Both the position numbers and the translations under genes were made by a program. Below, in pieces: positions 26,026 to 34,142 of a DNA stretch of 64,000 nt (positions are counted from its first letter, which is position 1; the number at the start of each line of letters is the position of its first letter). The DNA comes from Rhodanobacter sp. (lineage in GTDB: Bacteria; Pseudomonadota; Gammaproteobacteria; Xanthomonadales; Rhodanobacteraceae), in the NCBI GenBank assembly GCA_030148505.1, contig JASBTI010000036.1, positions 1-64,000 of the forward strand. The letters run 5' to 3'. The notes beneath the pieces are model-generated. The model saw only the letters and a program-made list of their open reading frames with translations. It did not search any database and was not told the origin of the DNA.

Positions 26026-26442
26026 ATGCCTTTGAATAGTTCGGTTTTTTTTGTCATCATAATGTCCCTTTTCATGGTTGCATGTGGTCAGCGCGAAGTA
26101 AGTTACCGTCGCGACGTCAGCCCGATCCTCAAGAAAAACTGTTCGGTATGCCATTCGGCAGGTGGAGTGGGTTACGAGAAAAGTGGGTTCAGCGTTGACA
26201 GCTATCAGGATGTGATGAGGGGCACCCGTTACGGTCGTGTCATTTCACCGGGAAGCAGTGTCGGAAGTACTCTGGTGCGACTCATCAAGCACGAGGCTGA
26301 TTCATCGGTCAACATGCCGAAGAAATACAAGGTTAGCGCGCACAATGCCATGATCATGCCGGAAAGCAATGCACGCTGGTTGCCTAGCCGAGATATTGAG
26401 CTGATTACCCAGTGGGTGGACCAGGGTGCTAAAGATAATTGA
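26026..26442 (+). CDS. c-type cytochrome lipoprotein
   Basis: 138 residues from the ATG at 26026, preceded by GGAG 9 nt upstream; the ATG at 26011 is the alternative. A lipoprotein signal (VFFVIIMSLFMVAC) puts the lipidated Cys at about residue 20. The mature part begins with YRRDVSPILKKNCSVCHSAG, giving one CxxCH haem site, then MPKKY and MIMPESNARWLPSRDIELI, whose Met residues could be the distal ligand, and ends in ITQWVDQGAKDN. This is the layout of the small cytochrome-c domains in which a truncated CxxCH domain ends with WxxQGA. It probably works with the upstream haem membrane protein, 145 nt away on the same strand. Confidence 0.85.
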   Translation: MPLNSSVFFVIIMSLFMVACGQREVSYRRDVSPILKKNCSVCHSAGGVGYEKSGFSVDSYQDVMRGTRYGRVISPGSSVGSTLVRLIKHEADSSVNMPKKYKVSAHNAMIMPESNARWLPSRDIELITQWVDQGAKDN

Positions 26443-26992
26443 GGCGCGAGATGCGGCAATTCTCGATGAATGTCGTGATACGGGGATGATCTCTCAAAGC
26501 CTGCGACTTTAACCTGGTGAAACAGACAGCCCGGGCGGGGCGTCGCAAATTGAAGGTCGACACCAGAGGGTTGTCCACTGGCCGTAGCGTGCTGGCTGGC
26601 GGGTGGTTATACGCTAGCCGTTGGTGATCGGCACCGCGAATACCGTGCTGGTGGTCGCCGAGCGGGCGCATGGTAGGGGACAGCCGGTCGCTTGCCCGAT
26701 TACAGCAAGCTCCGGGCGATTAAAAATCCCGCGCGCGGCATTACCGCCAGAGCCCGACGTACGTCGGGGTCTGCGACAGCCGATCGCGTCACCGCCGGCG
26801 CTTCTGCACCGTGCGAAGGACGTCATTCCCCGAACGTTGGTTTACGCCACGCTGATCCGTAGGGTGACGCCCAGCGTTACTTTTCCGTTGTATGTGAGCC
26901 GCTTATCGGGTAATTCCTACCACCGGTCGGTTGAAGACTGGTTGAAGAAGGCCGGATGCGCGATGGTACCTCCGGGGACTTAGGAGGAATTC
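26443..26992. other. Intergenic stretch upstream of the pilin operon, no gene recognised
   Basis: No open frame here has family character. It should contain the promoter of the minor-pilin operon, but no clear sigma-54 or sigma-70 boxes stand out. It ends with a strong AGGAGGAATTC ribosome binding site for fimT. Confidence 0.45.
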
Positions 26993-27613
26993 ATGCAGGT
27001 TTTGTGGTACCAGCGAGCATTCTCGCGGATGAGGGCTCCGGCGCATCGGCGCACGATGGGGCTTCTCATGGGGCGACGCCGGCGCCAGGGTTTCACTTTG
27101 GTGGAGCTGATGATTACGCTGGCCGTAGCGGTGGTGCTGATCATGATCGCAGTGCCCAGCTTCAGAGCGATAACCCTTTCCAGCAAGCTGACCACGACGG
27201 CCAACGATATGGTGGCCTCGCTCAATCTCGCGCGAATGGAGGCCATCAAACGCAATGCCAACACGCAATTTTGCAGTGATCTTGCAGCCAACAACACCGG
27301 CGGCAGCAGCGATACCCTGGGTAACCGCTGCGGTGCGCAAGCGGGTGCCGTGGTCGCGATGACGGGTACCAGCACTACCGAGGTGCGTGCAGCGACCGTT
27401 GGCTTGTCCACTCCCCTGAGGCTTAATGGCAACATCGTCGCGATCCGTTACGGTGGGCAGGGGCTCGGGCGTCTCATCGGCAGCACTACGCCGTATAGCG
27501 GGACGGTCGCCGATATCTGTACCAGCGTGGTCAGCAGCAATAACCATCGCGTGATCAGCATGGTGGCCGGCTCGATCATTCAGACCACGACAACTACCGG
27601 AGCGTGCCCATGA
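26993..27613 (+). CDS. fimT: FimT/GspH-family minor pseudopilin
   Basis: 206 residues. Type IV prepilin: leader ending RRRRQG, cleavage before FTLVELMITLAVAVVLIMI with the conserved Glu at +5. The GspH/FimT body begins with MVASLNLARMEAIKRN, which is diagnostic of this group. The start at 26993 has a strong AGGAGG 5-10 nt upstream, but this makes a 33-residue leader; an internal ATG at 27068 would give a 7-residue one. FimT-class minor pilins prime pilus assembly, and some bind DNA. It is the first gene of a six-gene operon; the stop overlaps the pilV start (ATGA). No separate fimU is present. Confidence 0.9.
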   Translation: MQVLWYQRAFSRMRAPAHRRTMGLLMGRRRRQGFTLVELMITLAVAVVLIMIAVPSFRAITLSSKLTTTANDMVASLNLARMEAIKRNANTQFCSDLAANNTGGSSDTLGNRCGAQAGAVVAMTGTSTTEVRAATVGLSTPLRLNGNIVAIRYGGQGLGRLIGSTTPYSGTVADICTSVVSSNNHRVISMVAGSIIQTTTTTGACP

Positions 27614-28143
27614 GGCGTGGTTATATTCCGTCGCACGAGACCTGCGCGTTTCCCGCGATATCCGCTCGCAGTCGTTCGCGACGGTGGCGTCGAGGCATAC
27701 GTCAGCAATCCGGTGTCGGCCTTATCGAGGTGCTGGTAGCGGTGCTGGTGCTGTCGATCGGATTTTTGGGCATAGCCGCGCTACAGGTGATGTCGATGTC
27801 CACCAACAACAGTGCGATGGCGCGCAGCATGGCGACGGTGGCCAGCTATTCGATCCTCGATGCGATGCGAGCCGATATCGTCAATGCCAAAGGAGGTGCC
27901 TACAACACGGCGTCCCCCCTCAAGGCCAGCGCCTGTCCGTCGGCCGGTGGCTCACTGGCCAAGTATCAGCTCAATCAATGGTGCACTCAGTTGGGCCAGA
28001 GCCTTGGTCCGGTAGCTACGACGACCGGCCAGATCAACTGCTCGGCAACCGGTGAATGCACCGTCACCATCAGTTTCGACGATAGTCGCGCCGGCGTCGG
28101 GGGCACCAGCAATCAGCAAGTCATTACCAAGGCCATGCTATGA
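27610..28143 (+). CDS. pilV: Type IV pilus minor pilin PilV
   Basis: 177 residues from the ATG at 27610 (ATGA overlap with fimT). Prepilin cleavage is expected in QQSG/VGLIEVLVAVLVLSIGFLG, the PilV-type hydrophobic N-terminus with Glu+5. It is followed by GIAALQVMSMSTNNSAMARSM, typical of PilV. The leader is 35 residues and very basic, with no internal start that would shorten it. It is a minor pilin that joins PilW, PilX and PilE in the priming complex. The stop overlaps the pilW start. Confidence 0.9.
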   Translation: MRRGYIPSHETCAFPAISARSRSRRWRRGIRQQSGVGLIEVLVAVLVLSIGFLGIAALQVMSMSTNNSAMARSMATVASYSILDAMRADIVNAKGGAYNTASPLKASACPSAGGSLAKYQLNQWCTQLGQSLGPVATTTGQINCSATGECTVTISFDDSRAGVGGTSNQQVITKAML

Positions 28144-29180
28144 GTATGCATCGTTTCGCGCGTCGCCAACCCGGCTACTCTCCGCGTCGGCGGTTGCAGG
28201 GGTTCACCCTGATCGAGCTGATGGTAGCCCTGCTGCTGGGGCTGATCGTGATCGCCGGCGTGGTCAGTGTGTTTCTGGCTAACCAGCAGTCCTACCGTAC
28301 CAACGAGGCGATTGGCGATGTGCAAGACGGGTCGCGGCTCGCTTTCGAGATGATGGCGCGTGACATCCGCGATGCCGGGCTCAACGGCTGCGACAACAGC
28401 GGGCGTGTCGCCAACGTGCTCAACAATGGACCGGCGGCTGGGGGCACGACGTGGTGGGCTGATTTCAACAACGCGGTTCATGGCTACGGTGGCAGCCAGA
28501 CCGACCCGGGCGTCCCCACCGGGACGGCGGTAACCGAACGTGTGGCCGGTACCGACTCATTACAGCTGATTGGTGCGGCGGATTCTGGCTTGAGCGTAGC
28601 TAGCAACAACGCAACATCAGCGAACTTCAAACTCAATGAGTCGAGCTCGGACTTGCAGATTGGCGACGCGATTATCGTATGCGATCCCGATCATACGGCA
28701 ATTGCCCAGATCACCAACTACAACAGCCACAACGTTACCTTGGTACACGATACCGGCGTTGGCACTCCTGGGAACTGCTCCAAGGGCCTGGGTTTCCCCC
28801 CAGTATGCACGACCAATGGCAATGGTTATACCTTTTCGCCCAACTCGCAAATTGCCAAGCTGACCGCAGCGGATTGGTATATCGGCAACAACCCGGTAAA
28901 CGGCCGGTCGCTGTATCGCGATTATCTTGAAGTGGTGGGCGGCATTCTCAAGCCGAGACCACAGGAAATGGTGCGCGATGTCACCAACATGCAGATCCTT
29001 TATCACCAGCCCCCCAATGCCAACTTTGTGGCCGCCGCATTGGTAAGCAATTGGGCTATTGTCGATGCGGTCCAGGTCACGTTGACGGTGCAGAGCACCG
29101 ACAAAAGGGCCGGAACCGATGTGCAGCCGATATCACGGACATTTACGGCCACCACCACCGTACGCAATCGGGTGAATTGA
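28140..29180 (+). CDS. pilW: Type IV pilus minor pilin PilW
   Basis: 346 residues from the ATG at 28140 (ATGA overlap with pilV). Prepilin site after Gly21 (RRRLQG/FTLIELMVALLLGLIVI). The PilW body starts QQSYRTNEAIGDVQDGSRLAFEMMARDIRDAG and contains the NGCDNSG stretch common to PilW. The C-terminal part has the predicted beta-rich minor-pilin head, ending FTATTTVRNRVN. Operon position between pilV and pilX is as in Pseudomonas. Confidence 0.9.
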   Translation: MSMHRFARRQPGYSPRRRLQGFTLIELMVALLLGLIVIAGVVSVFLANQQSYRTNEAIGDVQDGSRLAFEMMARDIRDAGLNGCDNSGRVANVLNNGPAAGGTTWWADFNNAVHGYGGSQTDPGVPTGTAVTERVAGTDSLQLIGAADSGLSVASNNATSANFKLNESSSDLQIGDAIIVCDPDHTAIAQITNYNSHNVTLVHDTGVGTPGNCSKGLGFPPVCTTNGNGYTFSPNSQIAKLTAADWYIGNNPVNGRSLYRDYLEVVGGILKPRPQEMVRDVTNMQILYHQPPNANFVAAALVSNWAIVDAVQVTLTVQSTDKRAGTDVQPISRTFTATTTVRNRVN

Positions 29181-29181
29181 C

Positions 29182-29871
29182 ATGAACCATTTCCTCCAGC
29201 ACCAGCGTGCGGAAACCCTTCTTACAAGGCAGAAGGATGTGGGTAATGTAGCGCCGAAGTGGATTTCCGCGCGCGACTGGGCTGTTCGATATCGGTACCC
29301 ACCTCGCCTTGCTACAAGTGGCTCGGCGCAGCGCGGTATCGCATTGGTGGTTGCGCTGATCCTGCTAGTGGTGATTACGCTGGTGGGGCTCGCCGCGGTG
29401 CGTGGCACGATCATGCAGCAAAAAATGGCCTCCAACCTCTATGACCGGGAAGTCAGCTTCCAGAGCGCCGAGGCAGCCCTGCGTGCGGGGGCCGCGCTTG
29501 TCATCACCAATCCCAGTTTGGTGGCACGCAATTGCCAGGCTGGCGGTGTGGTCTGCATGGCCAATCCGTTCACCGACCCGGGCTTGCCGGCCGGCAGCAT
29601 CAAGGATGTGGGGCAAGGGACCGCGGCTGGCCAGTTCACTGCCGGCAGTGCCGCCTTTGGGCAGCCGCAGTACGTCGTGGAAGACATGGGTAACTGGAAT
29701 GATCCCAGTTCCAACACGGGGTTCAATCAAACAGCCAATGCAGCGCAGTACGGGGCTCAGGGCATATCCACGACGGCGATCTATTACCGGGTTACTGCCC
29801 GCAGCGGTGATCCCGCTAAGGTAGGCGATCGCGCCGTGGTGACGTTGCAGGCGATGATCAAACAGGGTTGA
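29182..29871 (+). CDS. pilX: Type IV pilus assembly protein PilX
   Basis: 229 residues. The hydrophobic stretch SAQRG/IALVVALILLVVITLVGLAAV lacks the Glu+5 of classical pilins, which is usual for PilX. It is followed by TIMQQKMASNLYDREVSFQSAEAALRAG, the PilX signature. The leader before the presumed cleavage (Gly52) is unusually long. It begins 1 nt after the pilW stop. PilX works with the PilY1 tip protein encoded next. Confidence 0.88.
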   Translation: MNHFLQHQRAETLLTRQKDVGNVAPKWISARDWAVRYRYPPRLATSGSAQRGIALVVALILLVVITLVGLAAVRGTIMQQKMASNLYDREVSFQSAEAALRAGAALVITNPSLVARNCQAGGVVCMANPFTDPGLPAGSIKDVGQGTAAGQFTAGSAAFGQPQYVVEDMGNWNDPSSNTGFNQTANAAQYGAQGISTTAIYYRVTARSGDPAKVGDRAVVTLQAMIKQG

Positions 29872-29938
29872 TTGTTCTGGATGCCGTTACGCCAGTTATG
29901 GGTTTTCTCATGCAACATTATTGCAGAGTGGTGCCGTC

Positions 29939-32900
29939 ATGAATCTCACCTCGTCCTCGCACAGCAAGATCCGTGGCTTCCTGGGCAAGTTGCTGTATGT
30001 CAGTTTGTCAGTGTGGATGCTTGGCGTCGCCTATGCGCCTGCACAGGCTGCCGTCACGGTCGATCAAGAGCCGTTGATCATTCAGCACCCATTGCCTCCC
30101 AATATCACCTTGATGCTGGATGACTCGGGGTCTATGTCATGGGATTTCATGCCCGATCTTGGGTATCTTAATAATTATTATAATAATGCTGCGATGATAA
30201 ATTCCGACAATAACGGAGTTTATTATAATCCGGCTATCACTTATACCCCTCCTGTCAAGTCGGATGGAACCTTTTACCCGAATGCGCCAAGTCTCACCTC
30301 GGCGTGGCGTGACGGCTTCAATCCATCGTTTGGAAGTGTCGACTTGACGACATATCATGGAGGATCGGATACGGGGTGGGTCGATTATTCGACTACCACT
30401 TCGAGCGATAAATCCATCGTTTATAATTTTGTTTTGAGTAAACGGGCATGTGAACTTCTTTATGATAGCAAGTCCGGGGCATATGATTATTCCTACGACA
30501 AAAAGAAAAATGAATGTACGGTTTATTACCGCGAGGGTTCAAATTATTTTCAATATTCCTCGGGTCCCGCGGCAGGTCCTTATACGGTTCACTATGTAAC
30601 TGATACCAGTTGCAGTGGTCAACCCAATTGTGTGGTGGCTTCTGATACCTCGGGAGTCGCTGCTCCCTCCGGGGTGGCGGCGGGCCAGAATATCGCTAAT
30701 TGGTTTTCCTATTACCATACGCGTATTTTGATGGCCAAGAGCGGCCTAATGGATTCGTTTTTCTCAATCGACCCGACATTCCGTATCGGCTTCGGCTCGA
30801 TCAATGGTAGAAATAATTCGGCGTTGCCAGCACCGACATCCAGCTACAATGGCAAGACGATTGCCAATGTGGAGCCCTTTGGCGACGGCACGTCGGGGAC
30901 TCAGAAGGCGCAGTTCTGGAACTGGCTGGTTGGCGAGTTTCCCAGCGGCGGTACGCCATTGCGGGTCGCGCTGGATGCTGTGGGTCAGTACTACGAATCA
31001 CCGCAACCATGGAAGACTTCGAATACCGACGGCACTGAACTTGCCTGTCGCCAGTCGTACACCATACTGACCACCGATGGCTTCTGGAATGGTTATCTTG
31101 GCGCTGGGCCTGGGAATGCCGATGGAACGGCAGGGCCGAAGATCACCGGCCCGAATGGTCAGAGCTATACTTATAAAAATGTCGCGCCCTATGCGGATTC
31201 CCATAGTGACACGCTGGCCGACGTGGCAATGAAGTATTGGAAGAACGACCTTCGTAGCGGCTCGCTCAACGAGGTTCCGCCAAGCGCTGAGGATCCTGCG
31301 TTCTGGCAGCACATGACGACCTTTACGCTGGGCCTGGGGTTCACTCCAACAGGGCTCAGTCCCAGTGGTACAACGATCAAACAGGTTTTCGCCTGGGCAA
31401 ATGGGGGGGCACCAGTCAGTGGATTCAGCTGGCCCACACCGGCGGCTAACTCAGTCTACAATATTGCCGATTTGGCGCATGCGGCGGTCAACGGTCACGG
31501 TGGTTTCTATTCGGCCAGCAGTCCGAAGACTTTTGTAAGCGGTCTGCGCGACGCGCTGAAGCGTGCCGCCGAGCGTGTGGGTACGGGAGCGAGTTTGGCT
31601 GCTAACTCCAGTCAGCTGAAGACCGGCACGGTCGCCTATCAGGCAAATTACTATACGGCCAAGTGGAAAGGCGATTTGAAGGCTTTCAAGGTGGACCCCG
31701 CTACGGGGGCTATCTCCTCCACGCCGGACTGGACCGCTGTCCACTCGCTCCCGGCCGCCGCCAGCAGGAACATCTATACTTATAACCCAACGGGGCTTCC
31801 GACCAAGCAGTCGGTGGCGTTCACGGCAGCCAATCTCAGCAGCTTGTCCCTCGCAGAGCAAGCGGCCTTGGGAAATACTGTCAGCGAGCGGCAATCGATG
31901 ATCGACTACCTTCGGGGTGATTCGTCGAAGGAGCAGAAAAACGTCGGGGGAACCTATCGAAATCGGGATACACCGTTTGGCGACGTAGTCGACTCACAGC
32001 CGGTATACGTGGGGGCTCCGAACCCAAATCAGTTTTACTCCCAGTCATTCACCGGTTCCGGCACTTTCGGTGCATATGCCAGCAGCAACGTCAATCGGGC
32101 GCCGCTTATTTTCGTGGCGGCCAATGACGGCATGTTACATGCGTTAGATGCGGTCACCGGTGCGGAGACCTATGCCTATATCCCCGCCGCAGTGATCACT
32201 GACGGACTGAAGGAGTTGGCGAACCCGGACTATGGCACGTTCTCGCCACATCAGTATTTCAATGACGGTGAATTGACTGTGGCGGATGCCTATTTCGGGG
32301 GCGCCTGGCATACCGTGGCCGTGGGCACGACGGGGCGTGGCACCGCCAGGGCTGTTTATGCGCTGGATATTACCGACCCGAGCGCCATCAAGTTATTGTG
32401 GGAGCGCTCTGCGGGTGACGGCAAGCTTGGCAGCCAGTTTATCGGCCAGATGAACGGCAAACCGGTTATTTCGCAGACAGCCGACGGGGTCTGGTCGGTG
32501 CTGATCGGTAATGGCTACAACAGTTTGGCGGGGCGCGCGGCCCTGCTTCAGTTCAATCTTCCCGACGGTTCGCTCGATATTCACCTCACCACCGACCTGA
32601 CCCTGGATAACGGACTGGCAGCACCAGTGGTATGGCTTGATGATCCCAGTAACGGCATCAGTTCGGTGGCTTACGCGGGCGACCGCCATGGGCATGTATG
32701 GTCTTTCGCCATCAACACGGGTACGGGTGTACTTAGCGGTACTCCGGTCAGTATCGGAAAGCTGCTTTTTACGGCCAAGGACGCTGCGGGCAAAGTGCAA
32801 CCGATTACCGGAGGCATGCTGGCCGGCAAGGATCCGCAGACCGGCAATGTATGGATATTTTTTGGTACCGGGCAGTATCTGAACTCGGGAGATCTCAGCA

Positions 32901-33544
32901 ATCATGATGTTCAGTCCTGGTACGGATTGATTGTTCAGTCCAGCACTTCCAGTCTGGTCAGCAACCTGTCCTTGGGGCGGGCGGCGCTCAACCAAAGGCA
33001 GATCTTGGCCGAAACACCAGGAAGTCCCGGGGATCCCAGTGCCAGCCCCCCCGTACAGCCAGTGTCTCCGGCTCGGGTAGTGACGCCAACGCCGGTACCC
33101 TCGGACATGACCGGAAAATCCGGCTGGTTTTACGATCTGGTATCACCGGTCAATGGGGTAGAGGGTGAGCGTATGGTCATTCCCAACCAGTTCCAGGGAA
33201 ACCTGTTGCTAGGTACCACGCGGATTCCTCAAGCTGTCGATATCTGCAATCCTTCCGGGAGGGGCTGGGTCATGGCTGTCGATCCTTTCACCGGAACCAA
33301 TCCGTCGTCTAACTTCTTCGATCTCAATGGAGACGGTTTGATCAACTCGTCGGACACTGTCACGGTGGGCGGCAAGTCCTATCCGGCTTCCGGTGTGGGT
33401 TTCAGTGCGTTGCCGAACAATCCGATCTTCGTCGGCAGCACCATGCTAGTCAGCTTCGATAACGGCAGTACCGGCAGTTTCAAGACGTCCGGTACCAGTG
33501 GTGGCGTCAATCGTGTGTCCTGGCGAGAGCTGATCAACAACTAA
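29939..33544 (+). CDS. pilY1: Type IV pilus tip adhesin/biogenesis factor PilY1
   Basis: 1201 residues from the ATG at 29939; an in-frame TTG at 29921 is less likely. A hydrophobic signal (LLYVSLSVWMLGVAYAPAQA) is followed by a von Willebrand A-like region with a MIDAS motif DDSGS (Asp62-Ser65). The C-terminal half is the PilC/PilY1 beta-propeller (APLIFVAANDGMLHALDAVTG, AVGTTGRGTARAVYALDIT). A calcium-binding loop of EF-hand type, DLNGDGLINSSD, is at residues 1128-1139. PilY1 sits at the pilus tip, promotes extension and adhesion, and can sense surfaces. The N-terminal part (about 30130-30830) is much more AT-rich than the rest. Confidence 0.93.
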   Translation: MNLTSSSHSKIRGFLGKLLYVSLSVWMLGVAYAPAQAAVTVDQEPLIIQHPLPPNITLMLDDSGSMSWDFMPDLGYLNNYYNNAAMINSDNNGVYYNPAITYTPPVKSDGTFYPNAPSLTSAWRDGFNPSFGSVDLTTYHGGSDTGWVDYSTTTSSDKSIVYNFVLSKRACELLYDSKSGAYDYSYDKKKNECTVYYREGSNYFQYSSGPAAGPYTVHYVTDTSCSGQPNCVVASDTSGVAAPSGVAAGQNIANWFSYYHTRILMAKSGLMDSFFSIDPTFRIGFGSINGRNNSALPAPTSSYNGKTIANVEPFGDGTSGTQKAQFWNWLVGEFPSGGTPLRVALDAVGQYYESPQPWKTSNTDGTELACRQSYTILTTDGFWNGYLGAGPGNADGTAGPKITGPNGQSYTYKNVAPYADSHSDTLADVAMKYWKNDLRSGSLNEVPPSAEDPAFWQHMTTFTLGLGFTPTGLSPSGTTIKQVFAWANGGAPVSGFSWPTPAANSVYNIADLAHAAVNGHGGFYSASSPKTFVSGLRDALKRAAERVGTGASLAANSSQLKTGTVAYQANYYTAKWKGDLKAFKVDPATGAISSTPDWTAVHSLPAAASRNIYTYNPTGLPTKQSVAFTAANLSSLSLAEQAALGNTVSERQSMIDYLRGDSSKEQKNVGGTYRNRDTPFGDVVDSQPVYVGAPNPNQFYSQSFTGSGTFGAYASSNVNRAPLIFVAANDGMLHALDAVTGAETYAYIPAAVITDGLKELANPDYGTFSPHQYFNDGELTVADAYFGGAWHTVAVGTTGRGTARAVYALDITDPSAIKLLWERSAGDGKLGSQFIGQMNGKPVISQTADGVWSVLIGNGYNSLAGRAALLQFNLPDGSLDIHLTTDLTLDNGLAAPVVWLDDPSNGISSVAYAGDRHGHVWSFAINTGTGVLSGTPVSIGKLLFTAKDAAGKVQPITGGMLAGKDPQTGNVWIFFGTGQYLNSGDLSNHDVQSWYGLIVQSSTSSLVSNLSLGRAALNQRQILAETPGSPGDPSASPPVQPVSPARVVTPTPVPSDMTGKSGWFYDLVSPVNGVEGERMVIPNQFQGNLLLGTTRIPQAVDICNPSGRGWVMAVDPFTGTNPSSNFFDLNGDGLINSSDTVTVGGKSYPASGVGFSALPNNPIFVGSTMLVSFDNGSTGSFKTSGTSGGVNRVSWRELINN

Positions 33545-33551
33545 GGAACGA

Positions 33552-34082
33552 ATGATGAAAGGCTTCTTGTCTGTCAAGAACGACGCGCATGACGGTGGGG
33601 ATCACGGTGCCACGCGCGCGGCATTGTGCACGGGCCGCCTGGGGGATCCTGTATGCCGCAGCGCGGGGTTCACCTTGATCGAGCTGATGATCGTGGTGGC
33701 GATCGTGGCGATCCTGGCCGCGATTGCCTATCCCTCTTACGTCAGCTACATCACCAAGACGCATCGGGTGGCGGCAGAGGGATGCCTGTCGGAGTACGCC
33801 AATTACATGGAGCGGTACTACACCACCAATTTGCGCTACGACACGAGTTCGGCAACCCCTACGGTTGCCAACCCGTTCCCGCAGCTGGATTGCGCAACAC
33901 CCCAGCGGACGGGCGCCAACTACCGCTACAACGACAACACGGTTACGGCTTCCAGCTATATCATCCAGGCGGTGCCGATCAACGCCCAGCTGGCGCGCGA
34001 CACGATGTGTGGAACCCTGTCACTTAACCAGGCCGGAGCACGCACAGTGAGTGGCACCGGTACCGTGGATCAATGCTGGTAG
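33552..34082 (+). CDS. pilE: Type IV minor pilin PilE
   Basis: 176 residues. Prepilin site after Gly39 (CRSAG/FTLIELMIVVAIVAILAAIAYPSY), with Glu+5 and the AYPSY motif typical of PilE-type minor pilins. The ordering EGCLSEYANYMERYY and the C-terminal Cys pair (TMCGTLSL, VDQCW), a likely disulphide loop, also fit. The leader is 39 residues, far longer than usual. It is the last gene of the operon, 7 nt after pilY1, and convergent with recD. Confidence 0.9.
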   Translation: MMKGFLSVKNDAHDGGDHGATRAALCTGRLGDPVCRSAGFTLIELMIVVAIVAILAAIAYPSYVSYITKTHRVAAEGCLSEYANYMERYYTTNLRYDTSSATPTVANPFPQLDCATPQRTGANYRYNDNTVTASSYIIQAVPINAQLARDTMCGTLSLNQAGARTVSGTGTVDQCW

Positions 34083-34142
34083 CGCCGTAGCCCGGGAGCC
34101 GGCTGAGTTCCGCGGCTTGGAGGTGCGGGAGGGCAAGCCGGC

